A DNA stretch of 64,000 nt from assembly GCF_000308795.1 (NCBI RefSeq), contig NZ_BAGK01000127.1, positions 1 through 64,000 of the forward strand, written 5' to 3'. This document shows positions 19,570-27,104 of this stretch, one piece after another; position 1 is the stretch's first letter; every line of letters begins with the position of its first letter. A program made the translations under genes and the position numbers. Source of the DNA: Nocardia thailandica NBRC 100428 (GTDB taxonomy: Bacteria; Actinomycetota; Actinomycetes; Mycobacteriales; Mycobacteriaceae). The notes below the pieces were generated by a model. The model saw only the letters and a program-made list of their open reading frames with translations. It did not search any database and was not told the origin of the DNA.

Positions 19570-21125
19570 CGGTCCTCGCGCGCGCAGGCGCGCTCGGTCG
19601 CGGGCAGCGTGCCGTCGACGAGGTAGGCGGTCACGGCGGCGTCCACGCACGCCGAGCGATCGAACAGGTACACGCCGTGCCGGAACGCCCCCGGCAGCGT
19701 CACGGTGCGCGCGGCGGGCATCGCCGCCGCCAGCGCGCGCCGGCCCGCCGCGGGCGCCACCGGATCGCCGTCGGCCCCGACCAGCAGCGCGGGCGTGTCG
19801 TTACCGATCACCGTGGCGGGCTCGGCCGGGCGGACCGGCCAGGCCACGCAGGGGCCGGGACGGCGCGCCAGCGCGCCGAACAGCGGCTCGGCGGCGCGAT
19901 GCGCCGCGATGTCGGCGGCGTGGTCGGCGGCCGAGCGGGCGGTGCGGTCCGCGCACTGATTGGCGACCGTCGCGCTGAAACCGAACTCGGGCGCCACCTC
20001 GGTGTCCGCGTAGAGGGCCAGCTTGGCCGCGAGCACCGGCGGCGGTGCGACCGGCACGCCGAGGGACGCGTCGACGAGGGCCCGGACCTGGGCGGCGAAG
20101 GCCGCATAGGCCTCGTCGGAATCGTCCACGGTGAGCAGCAGCCCGGGCACGAGATCGGCGGTCAGGGCGACCCCGGCCAGGGTGGGCGGGGCGGCGGCCA
20201 CCCGCGCGATCAGATCGTCGATGCCGCCGAGGACGGCCTCCGGTGACGCGCCGAGGCCCAGTTCCGCGTCGCGCCCGGCGGCCCAGCGGGCCCAGTCCGC
20301 GAGCGCCGCGGCGTCGGCGGCCGCGGTGTCGCGGGTGAGGTCGGGCCCGGCGGCGCGCGGGTCGAGGGGACTGTCGAGGACCATCCGGTCCACGTGCTCG
20401 CCGAACAGCTGGGCGTAGACGGCGCCGACATAGGTGCCCCAGGACCAGCCGAGGTAGGACAGCGACGCCTCGCCGAGCAGCGTGCGCAGCACGTCCAGGT
20501 CGCGCGCGACGTCGCGGGTGGAGGCGTGCGGCAGCAGGTGCCGCCAGGGGGCGCAGCGCCCGGCGAGGGCGGCGGCCGCGGCGGCCGCCCGGTCGACACC
20601 GGCGGCGTCGACCGGCGCCGACTGGGCCAGGCCGAGGTATTCCCCTGTCGGCCAGCCGCATTCGAGGGGCGAGCTGGCGCCGAAGAAGCGCGGATCCATC
20701 CCGACCAGGTCGTAGCGGGCGGCCAGGTCCGGGTCGGCGGGGTGCCCGCCCTCGGGGCCGTCGACCAGCAGGGCGACGCCGTCGCGGGACGGTCCGGGGC
20801 CGCCGGTCTGCACGACCAGGGTGCCGAGCCTGCGGGCGGGGTCGGTCGCGGGCCGCCGGGCGACCGCGACGGTGAGCGTCGCGCCCGCCGGGTCCGCGTA
20901 GTCCAGCGGGACCCGGAACTCGCCGCAACGGGCGCCGACCGCGTCGAGGCGGGCGCCGACGGGGTCGTCCGCGCCCGCGGCGCAGTCGTGCCAGGCGATG
21001 CGCTGATCCCGCAGGCCTGCGGGGAGTTCCGTGGGTCGCGCTCCGGTGGGCGCGCACGCAGGCACCGTGGCGCCGCACAGCACGGCCAGGGCGATCGATG
21101 CGGCGGAAGATCTGAGGAAAGTCAC
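19566..21125 (-). CDS. Lipoprotein alpha/beta-hydrolase, tripeptidyl aminopeptidase-like
   Basis: 519 residues from GTG 21125. The N-terminus is a lipoprotein signal (hydrophobic stretch ending V-P-A-C, modified Cys near residue 25), so the enzyme is anchored outside the membrane. Alpha/beta-hydrolase with oxyanion region Q-T-G-G-P-G-P-S, nucleophile in G-W-S-W-G-T-Y-V-G, acid in V-G-A-D-G-D-P-V-A-P and histidine in F-R-H-G-V-Y-L-F; the C-terminal TAP domain is present. Family members cleave short N-terminal peptides or hydrolyse esters. The GTG was chosen because it places the signal peptide at the start; an upstream in-frame ATG at 21194 would not. Confidence 0.85.
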   Translation of the reverse strand: MTFLRSSAASIALAVLCGATVPACAPTGARPTELPAGLRDQRIAWHDCAAGADDPVGARLDAVGARCGEFRVPLDYADPAGATLTVAVARRPATDPARRLGTLVVQTGGPGPSRDGVALLVDGPEGGHPADPDLAARYDLVGMDPRFFGASSPLECGWPTGEYLGLAQSAPVDAAGVDRAAAAAAALAGRCAPWRHLLPHASTRDVARDLDVLRTLLGEASLSYLGWSWGTYVGAVYAQLFGEHVDRMVLDSPLDPRAAGPDLTRDTAAADAAALADWARWAAGRDAELGLGASPEAVLGGIDDLIARVAAAPPTLAGVALTADLVPGLLLTVDDSDEAYAAFAAQVRALVDASLGVPVAPPPVLAAKLALYADTEVAPEFGFSATVANQCADRTARSAADHAADIAAHRAAEPLFGALARRPGPCVAWPVRPAEPATVIGNDTPALLVGADGDPVAPAAGRRALAAAMPAARTVTLPGAFRHGVYLFDRSACVDAAVTAYLVDGTLPATERACAREDR

Positions 21126-21339
21126 AGGTAGACGGTATTTTTCGGGAGCGTGTGCGTCGTCTGCCCCCGGAACGAGATCCGGGCGGGTCCGCATCCTCCG
21201 CGCGGGGGAGGCCGGGTGCCCGTGAGCGGTAGACCCGGGTACCCGGCGCGGCGAAAAGGGTTTGACGTCGCGCCGGACCTCGGCGAGGGTCGGGTACCGT
21301 CCCGGCTTCCCGGGCCCGCCGTCGGAAGGAAACCGCTCC

Positions 21340-21906
21340 ATGACCGGTCCCGGCCCCGGATCGCAGGACCGCCCCCGCGGTGTGCTCGTCCTGACCGGCA
21401 TCTCCGCGGCGGGAAAGTCGACCGTGGCCCAGGCGCTGGCCGAGCGGCTGCCGCGATCGGCGCACGTGCGCGGCGACACCTTCCGGCGCATGATCGTCGG
21501 CGGCGCCGCCCCCATGACCGCGGACCCCGACCCCGAGGCCCTCGCCCAGCTGCGCCTGCGCCACCGGCTCACCGCCGCCACCGCCGACGCGTATGCCGGA
21601 CAGGGCTTCACGACGATCGTGCAGGACGTGCTGCTCGGCGAACATCTCGCCACCCTCACCCGCGACATCCGCGCCCGGCCGCTGTCGGTGATCGTGCTCG
21701 CCCCGCGCCCGGACGTGGTCCGCGCCCGCGAGCGGCGGCGGTCCAAGACCGGCTACGGGCCCGACTGGCAACCCGAGGACCTCGACCGCATCCTGCGCGA
21801 GGACACCCCGCGCCTGGGCTGCCGGCTCGACACCTCGGGACAGAGCGTGGCCGAGGTCGTCGAGGAGATCCTGTCCGGTGCCTGGGCGCGGGGGCGGCTG
21901 GACTGA
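21340..21906 (+). CDS. P-loop kinase (AAA_33 / chloramphenicol phosphotransferase-like)
   Basis: 188 residues from an ATG with GGAAGGA 10 bp upstream. Walker A G-I-S-A-A-G-K-S-T at residues 20-28, R-G-D-T-F-R-R-M-I typical of small-molecule kinases of the zeta-toxin/adenylylsulfate-kinase group, and an arginine-rich lid (R-A-R-E-R-R-R-S-K-T-G). Phosphoryl acceptor unknown. It is upstream of the dormancy-type operon but separated by a promoter region with a DosR-like box, so it is probably transcribed separately. Confidence 0.75.
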   Translation: MTGPGPGSQDRPRGVLVLTGISAAGKSTVAQALAERLPRSAHVRGDTFRRMIVGGAAPMTADPDPEALAQLRLRHRLTAATADAYAGQGFTTIVQDVLLGEHLATLTRDIRARPLSVIVLAPRPDVVRARERRRSKTGYGPDWQPEDLDRILREDTPRLGCRLDTSGQSVAEVVEEILSGAWARGRLD

Positions 21907-21956
21907 GGGGGCGAGTTCCGCACCTCCCACCGGAGGTACGACCTGGGGCCCTCCGG

Positions 21957-21976
21957 ATCGGGACCGGGGTCCCGAC
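21957..21976. promoter_or_regulatory. DosR (DevR)-like binding box
   Basis: Contains the perfect 18-bp palindrome TCGGGACCGGGGTCCCGA (21958-21975). The mycobacterial DosR consensus is TTSGGGACTWWAGTCCCSAA; both GGGAC/GTCCC half-sites, the 4-bp spacing and the flanking S positions match, while the AT centre is replaced by GC. It lies 100 bp upstream of an Rv0079-like gene, a DosR-regulated gene in M. tuberculosis, and a DevR homologue is encoded 3 kb away. Confidence 0.75.
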
Positions 21977-22075
21977 GGCCCAGGCACATCGGCCCTTTCC
22001 TCGGGGGCGGCCGAACGGCGATCGTGGCAGACGCCAGCGGTGCGGTGGTGGCACCGGCGATCGGAGGTCGGACTC

Positions 22076-22837
22076 GTGGGTGGATCTGGACAGGTGACGG
22101 CGCGCGCGGTCGCGCGCGCGGCGGTGCAGGCCGAGGGCCCGGTGCCCGTGGCGACGGAGCGGCGGATGCGTGCCGCGCTCACGCGGACCCTGGACCGGCA
22201 CGGTATCGACGGCGCGCGGATCCGGTCCCGCTGCACGGGCTCCGCGCTCGGACAGGTGCTCGTCCAGGTGAATCTGCGCGTGGGCGACGTCCCGGTCCGG
22301 ATGCAGGCACTGGTCTCCGAGGACCGGGCCGACCGGGCCGCGGCCGCCCGGCTCGAACGCCAGATCGTGCGCGGCACGGGGGAGTGGGTACCGCGGCCCT
22401 GGCCCGCACCGGCGACCGGCCCCGGCCTGCTGGGGGGCGGGGACATCGTGCGGCGCAAGGTCGTCCGTCCCGCGGTGACCGATCCGCTCGGCGCCGCGCG
22501 AGCCCTCGACGCGATGGACTACGACGTCCACCTGTTCACCGACGCCGAGACCGGCCAGGACGCGATCGTCTACCGGGGCGGCCCCTGGGGGATACGGCTC
22601 CAGCGCCGCCGCGACCTGTGCCCGCCGCGAACGGGGCTCGGCCCGCGCGGCGTCACCGCCCTGACCGTCCACCCGCACCCGGCCCCGGTGCTCGGCGAGG
22701 CCGCCGCGGTCACCCGGCTCACCGAGCACGCGCTGCCGTTCCTGTTCCACACCGACCCCGCCACCGCGCGGGGCAGACTGCTCTATCGCCGCTTCGACGG
22801 CGGCCTCGGCCTGCTCGTCACCGGGCCCGACCGATGA
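22076..22837 (+). CDS. Rv0079-like dormancy protein (HPF / sigma-54-modulation-related)
   Basis: 253 residues from GTG 22076, chosen because GGAGG lies 8 bp upstream. The C-terminal part ([20 protein letters not shown]) is the S30AE/HPF C-terminal domain that joins ribosomes in hibernation; a second degenerate copy ([21 protein letters not shown]) ends the protein. M. tuberculosis Rv0079 has the same make-up, is DosR-induced and binds ribosomes. The next gene matches Rv0080, so gene order is conserved as well. Expected role: slowing translation in hypoxia or stasis. Confidence 0.8.
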   Translation: MGGSGQVTARAVARAAVQAEGPVPVATERRMRAALTRTLDRHGIDGARIRSRCTGSALGQVLVQVNLRVGDVPVRMQALVSEDRADRAAAARLERQIVRGTGEWVPRPWPAPATGPGLLGGGDIVRRKVVRPAVTDPLGAARALDAMDYDVHLFTDAETGQDAIVYRGGPWGIRLQRRRDLCPPRTGLGPRGVTALTVHPHPAPVLGEAAAVTRLTEHALPFLFHTDPATARGRLLYRRFDGGLGLLVTGPDR

Positions 22838-23316
22838 CCGGCCGCGCCGCGACGATCGTCGAACTCGGGCGGGCCGAGGCGATGCGGCTGCTGGCGGGCG
22901 CCGACTTCGGGCGCGTGGTGTTCACCAAGGACGCCCTGCCCGCCATCCGCCCGGTCAACCACCTCGTCGACGGCGACACCGTCATCATCCGCACCCGCCT
23001 CGCCACCGAGGTCGGCCGCGCCCTCCACACCCGTCCCCGCGCCGAATTCGTCGTCGCCTACGAGGCGGACGAGATCGACGGCCTGACGCGCAGCGGCTGG
23101 AGCGTCGTCGTGACCGGCCTGGCCCGCGCGGTGACCGACCCGCGGCTCGTCGCCGCCTACACCGCCCGGCTGCGGCCGTGGGTCAACACCGACCTCGACA
23201 CCGTCATCGCGATCGAGCCGACCATCGTCACCGGCATCCGCCTGCGCCCAGGGCCCGGCCTGCCGGAATTCGCCGAACCCCGTGGAAAGGACCATCATCC
23301 GTGGCCACAGATCTGA
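22834..23316 (+). CDS. Rv0080-like pyridoxamine-5'-phosphate-oxidase-fold protein
   Basis: 160 residues; the ATG overlaps the preceding stop (ATGA). Split-barrel flavin-fold protein of the PNPOx-like group: [18 protein letters not shown] at the start of the barrel and [10 protein letters not shown] in the middle, typical of actinobacterial FMN/F420-binding stress proteins. Its position right after the Rv0079-like gene reproduces the M. tuberculosis Rv0079-Rv0080 pair. Likely a flavin- or deazaflavin-dependent reductase induced in dormancy; substrate unknown. Confidence 0.82.
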   Translation: MTGRAATIVELGRAEAMRLLAGADFGRVVFTKDALPAIRPVNHLVDGDTVIIRTRLATEVGRALHTRPRAEFVVAYEADEIDGLTRSGWSVVVTGLARAVTDPRLVAAYTARLRPWVNTDLDTVIAIEPTIVTGIRLRPGPGLPEFAEPRGKDHHPWPQI

Positions 23317-24263
23317 CCCAGACCCAGCTGCTCGCCGAACTCGAGCCCGTCGCGGCGCGCGAGGTGGACCGGCATCTCGCCGTCGCCAGGGACTGGGACC
23401 CGCACGACTACGTCCCCTGGGACGAGGGCCGCAACTTCGCCGCGCTCGGCGGAACCGACTGGGAGCCGGGGCAGTCCCGGCTGAACGAGGTCGCGAAGGC
23501 GGCCATGATCACCAACCTGCTCACCGAGGACAACCTGCCCTCGTATCACCGCGAGATCGCCACCCACTTCGCGCGCGACGGCGCCTGGGGCACCTGGGTC
23601 GGGCGCTGGACCGCAGAGGAGAACCGGCACAGCGTCGTCATGCGCGACTACCTGGTGGTCACGCGCGGCGTCGACCCGGTCGCGCTGGAGCACGACCGGA
23701 TGGTCCACATGACCACCGGTTTCGGCGCGCCCGCCGGATCCGGCGACGGCGCCGGGTTCCTGCACTCGGTCGCCTACGTGTCCTTCCAGGAACTGGCCAC
23801 GCGGGTGTCGCACCGCAACACGGGCCGGGTCTGCGACGACCCGGTGGCCGATCGCATGCTGGCCCGGGTCGCCGCCGACGAGAACCTGCACATGATCTTC
23901 TACCGCAACCTGTGCGCCGCCGCCCTCGACCTGGCGCCGGACCAGGCGATGGAGGCCATCACGCGCGTCGTGGTGAACTTCCGGATGCCCGGCACCGGAA
24001 TGCCCAACTTCCGCAGGCACGGGGTCCTCATGGCCAAGCACGGGATCTACGACCTGCGCCAGCACCTCGAGGAAGTCCTGACACCGGTGGTACGCAAGTG
24101 GAACCTGCTGGGCCGCGACGACTTCGGGCCGCGCGGCGAGGCGGCACGGGAGGAGCTGGGCGGGTTCCTCGACGAGCTGGCCGCGGTGCGGATCCCGCGG
24201 TTCGAGGAACAGCGCGACCGCGCCCTCGCCAGGGAACGCCGCCGCGCGACCGTCGCGGGGTGA
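23301..24263 (+). CDS. Stearoyl-ACP-type acyl-ACP desaturase (DesA-like)
   Basis: 320 residues from GTG 23301, with GGAAAGG upstream, overlapping the previous gene by 16 bp. Soluble diiron desaturase: first ligand motif E-E-N-R-H at 106-110 and second D-E-N-L-H at 193-197, the EExxH pair with Asp for Glu in the second, as in mycobacterial DesA proteins. It introduces double bonds into acyl-ACP chains using O2 and ferredoxin. Its place in an operon headed by a DosR-like box is odd, because the enzyme needs oxygen. Confidence 0.9.
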   Translation: MATDLTQTQLLAELEPVAAREVDRHLAVARDWDPHDYVPWDEGRNFAALGGTDWEPGQSRLNEVAKAAMITNLLTEDNLPSYHREIATHFARDGAWGTWVGRWTAEENRHSVVMRDYLVVTRGVDPVALEHDRMVHMTTGFGAPAGSGDGAGFLHSVAYVSFQELATRVSHRNTGRVCDDPVADRMLARVAADENLHMIFYRNLCAAALDLAPDQAMEAITRVVVNFRMPGTGMPNFRRHGVLMAKHGIYDLRQHLEEVLTPVVRKWNLLGRDDFGPRGEAAREELGGFLDELAAVRIPRFEEQRDRALARERRRATVAG

Positions 24264-24267
24264 GGGG

Positions 24268-24912
24268 TCAGCGGTGCGGTGGCCTGCCGAGTTCGGCGGC
24301 CAGCACCGCCGCCTGGGTGCGGCGCTCCACGCCGAGCTTGGTGAGCAGGCGCGAGACATAGTTCTTGACCGTCTTCTCCGCCAGGAACATCCGCGCCGCG
24401 ATCTGCCGGTTGGTCAGGCCCTCACCGAGCAGGGCGAGCAGGGTGCGTTCCTGATCGGTCAGCGCGGCAAGGGGGCCGGTCTTCTCCTCGGCCTCGCTGC
24501 GCAGCTTGGCCATCAACGCGGCGGCGGCCCGGTTGTCGAGCAGGGACTTGCCCTGGCCGATCTCGCGCACCGCCTTGATCAGCTCGAGGCTGCGGATGTC
24601 CTTGACCACGTAGCCGCTCGCACCGGCGAGGATGGCGTCGAGCATGGCCTGTTCGTCGGTGAAGGAGGTCAGGATCAGGCATTTGAGATCCGGGTCGGCC
24701 GAGAGCAGCTCGCGGCACAGCTCGATGCCGTTGCCGTCGGGCAGCCGCACGTCGAGCACCACCACCTCCGGGCGCAGCGCCGGGATCCGGGCCAGCGCCT
24801 GGTGGCAGGAGTCGGCCTCGCCGATCACCTCCAGGTCCGGCTCGGTGGCGATCAGATCCGCCACGCCACGGCGCACGATCTCGTGGTCGTCGACCAGGAA
24901 CACCGAGGTCAT
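24268..24912 (-). CDS. devR: DevR/DosR-type dormancy response regulator
   Basis: 214 residues from an ATG with GAGAGGAGG upstream. Receiver: D8, D9, phospho-acceptor D54 ([18 protein letters not shown]), T82 and K104 (A-S-G-Y-V-V-K-D-I) at the same positions as in M. tuberculosis DevR. The C-terminal half is almost identical to Dev[42 protein letters not shown]. DevR responds to hypoxia, NO and CO through heme kinases DevS/DosT. No such kinase is encoded in this window, unlike the adjacent devR-devS arrangement of mycobacteria. Confidence 0.93.
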   Translation of the reverse strand: MTSVFLVDDHEIVRRGVADLIATEPDLEVIGEADSCHQALARIPALRPEVVVLDVRLPDGNGIELCRELLSADPDLKCLILTSFTDEQAMLDAILAGASGYVVKDIRSLELIKAVREIGQGKSLLDNRAAAALMAKLRSEAEEKTGPLAALTDQERTLLALLGEGLTNRQIAARMFLAEKTVKNYVSRLLTKLGVERRTQAAVLAAELGRPPHR

Positions 24913-25110
24913 CGGGAGCCTCCTCTCCGCAGGGCACTACCGCCATTATGCGAGGCGGGTGCCCGACGGCGGTACTCCCTCCCGCGCCGACGAGGTTCGG
25001 CCGCCACCCCGCGCGGCTGAGGCAGACTGGGACTCTCGCCGGACATCCCGATCCCGGCCGCGCCCGCCGGCGGCCGACCCCCGGTCGACCACCACGACGA
25101 AGGGATGATC

Positions 25111-25980
25111 ATGACCACCCCCACCGGACACCGTCCCGTGCTCGCGGCCGTCGACGGCTCGGCGAGCTCCTACCAGGCCGTGGGCTGGGCCGCCGCCGAG
25201 GCGGTGCTGCACGACCGCGCCCTGCACATCCTGACCTCCGCCGAGACCGCCCCCGGGCCCGCGCCGGACCCGGCCGAGACCGAACGACGACGCGCCGACG
25301 CCGACCGGATCCTGGGCGAGGCGGCGTGGATCGCGCGCGCGGCCGTGCCGGACCGGGATCTGGCGATCACCACCGAGGTGTGCGCCGAGGCGCCGGTGCC
25401 GCTGCTCATCGCGCGCTCCGCGGACGCGGCGATCCTGGTCGTCGGCAGCCGGGGGCGCGGCGCGTTCCAGCGCAGCCTGCTCGGCTCGGTGAGCACCGCG
25501 GTCACCCGGCACGCCCGCTGCCCGGTCGCGGTCGTCCAGGACTTCGCCGCGCTGGACCCGGTGACCCGGACCCGCCCGGTGCTGGTCGGGGTCGACGGCA
25601 CCGCCAACAGCGCGCCCGCGGTGGCGCTGGCCTTCGAGGAGGCCGCGCGGCGCGAGGTCGGGCTGATCGCGCTGCACGCGTTCAGCGACTCTAGCGACCT
25701 GCCCGCCCTCGGCTGGGAGATCGGCCGCGGCTCCGCCGAGGCCGACCTGGCCCAGATGCTGGCCGGCTACGGCGAACGGTATCCGCGGGTGCCGGTCCGC
25801 CGGGTGGTCGTGGCCAACCGGCCGGTCCGCTCGCTCTACGACGAGTCGGCCTCGGCGCAGCTGCTCGTGGTCGGCAGCCACGGCCGCGGTGGCTTCGCGA
25901 GCATGATGCTCGGGTCGACCAGCACCGCGCTGCTCTACACCGTCGACATCCCCGTGATCGTGGTGCGCGAACGCGGCTGA
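25111..25980 (+). CDS. Tandem universal stress protein (two USP domains)
   Basis: 289 residues from ATG 25111 with GAAGGGA 5 bp upstream (ATG 25105 is also in frame). Two UspA domains: the first ends with V-V-G-S-R-G-R-G-A-F-Q-R-S-L-L-G-S-V-S-T-A-V and the second with V-V-G-S-H-G-R-G-G-F-A-S-M-M-L-G-S-T-S-T-A-L-L, both showing the ATP-binding GxxGx9GS/T motif. Tandem USPs of this size are hallmarks of DosR regulons. It is divergent from devR. The upstream region has only a left-half DosR match (GGGACT at 25030). Confidence 0.9.
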   Translation: MTTPTGHRPVLAAVDGSASSYQAVGWAAAEAVLHDRALHILTSAETAPGPAPDPAETERRRADADRILGEAAWIARAAVPDRDLAITTEVCAEAPVPLLIARSADAAILVVGSRGRGAFQRSLLGSVSTAVTRHARCPVAVVQDFAALDPVTRTRPVLVGVDGTANSAPAVALAFEEAARREVGLIALHAFSDSSDLPALGWEIGRGSAEADLAQMLAGYGERYPRVPVRRVVVANRPVRSLYDESASAQLLVVGSHGRGGFASMMLGSTSTALLYTVDIPVIVVRERG

Positions 25981-25992
25981 GAGGGCCGCGTC

Positions 25993-26979
25993 TCAGACCA
26001 CGGTGAGCACCTCGTCGATCCGGCGGCGCGGCGTGCGCTCGGGCCGGTCCTCGCCCGGCGCCGACCCGATGCGCACCAGGATCTGCGGGATGCCGGGGCC
26101 GCCCGCCAGGGCCGCGAGCAGCCTGCGGCCCGCGGGGTGCTCGGTGATGTGGGTCAGCGCGCAGGTCGACAGGCCCGCCGCGGCGCATTCGAGCAGCACC
26201 GCCGACAGCGCCTCGCCCGCGTGCAGCCACTCGGCGGGCCCGTCCCCGGCGGCGGACAGCACCGCCAGCCGCGAGCGGTCGAGGATCGCGGCGCGTCGCG
26301 GCGGATGCGCGGGGGCAGGGAACCCGCGCGCCACCCCGACCCGCGCCGCCTCGGCCTCGGAGGCGAGGGCACCGGCGGGCACCCCTTCGGTGGGCAGGGA
26401 ATGCCCGGCCCACCAGTGGATCTCGGACTGGTACTCCATGTCGTAGCGGCGCAGCGCGTCGCTGTGCTCGGACGCGGCGGCCAGGCGTTCGCGCGCGTCC
26501 TCGGGCAGCACGTCGAAGCCGATGTGGTGCGGCGAGGTGAGTTTGGCGAGTTCGTGCCGGATCGCCTGCCAGTCCCGCGGCGGATCGAGGGGGAGGCGGT
26601 CGGTGTAGCGGTGCTCCATGACCGCCGCCCGCCGGAACACCCCAACGGGCGGGTCGGTCCAGCGCCGGAAACCGATGCGGGCCAGCAGGTCCGGGTTCGC
26701 CGGCTCGGGCAGCCGGGTCGTGTCGGTGTGCCAGCCCGCGGCGGCGAAGGCGGTGCGCGCGTGGTGCAGCACCGCGCCGCAGCTGATCACCGCCTGCCTG
26801 CCCTGCGGATCGGCGGCGCCGAGCAGGCGGGTGGCGTCCCGCGACAGGCGCAGCTCGGTGCCGTCGAAGTCCCAGTGCCAGGGCTGGGTGTTGTGGACCG
26901 AGGGCGCGCGGCAGGCGAGCGCGAGCGCCGCGCGCACCTGGGCCGGATCCGGGATCGTCGGGAGCGGTTCGGTGGTCAT
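25993..26979 (-). CDS. Acg-type nitroreductase-fold protein
   Basis: 328 residues. Begins A-L-A-L-A-C-R-A-P-S-V-H-N-T-Q-P-W-H-W, the N-x-Q-P-W flavin-contacting start of Acg/Rv2032-type proteins, and has A-G-E-A-L-S-A-V-L-L-E-C-A-A-A-G-L-S near 245 and P-Q-I-L-V-R-I-G at the end. M. tuberculosis Acg is DosR-regulated and appears to be a flavin-sequestering, diverged nitroreductase. A DosR-like site lies 56-75 bp upstream of the ATG. It follows the USP gene convergently. Confidence 0.88.
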   Translation of the reverse strand: MTTEPLPTIPDPAQVRAALALACRAPSVHNTQPWHWDFDGTELRLSRDATRLLGAADPQGRQAVISCGAVLHHARTAFAAAGWHTDTTRLPEPANPDLLARIGFRRWTDPPVGVFRRAAVMEHRYTDRLPLDPPRDWQAIRHELAKLTSPHHIGFDVLPEDARERLAAASEHSDALRRYDMEYQSEIHWWAGHSLPTEGVPAGALASEAEAARVGVARGFPAPAHPPRRAAILDRSRLAVLSAAGDGPAEWLHAGEALSAVLLECAAAGLSTCALTHITEHPAGRRLLAALAGGPGIPQILVRIGSAPGEDRPERTPRRRIDEVLTVV

Positions 26980-27034
26980 CTTCGAAGTGTGTCCGCAGGT
27001 GGGGGCCCGGCGAGACGGTCATCGTGCCCGTCCC

Positions 27035-27054
27035 GGCGGGACATAATCCCCCCG
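27035..27054. promoter_or_regulatory. Possible DosR-like box upstream of the Acg-like gene
   Basis: Read on the minus strand the core is GGGGATTATGTCCCG: one perfect GTCCC half-site, an AT-rich 4-bp centre like the TWWA of the consensus, and a degenerate second half (GGGGA for GGGAC). Position relative to the nitroreductase ATG suits an activator site. Weaker than the box at 21957. Confidence 0.5.
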
Positions 27055-27104
27055 TGGCGGTGACTTCGGGCCCGCCCGCGGCGGGCCCACCCCCGGATCG
27101 GGGC

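Noticed and set aside
21235..21246. Perfect palindrome CCGGGTACCCGG upstream of the P-loop kinase gene.
   Set aside because: Short, GC-rich, no repeat elsewhere and no known match; could be chance at this base composition.
25026..25045. DosR box upstream of the tandem USP gene.
   Set aside because: Only the left half (GGGACT) matches; the other half-site is absent, so not listed as a feature.
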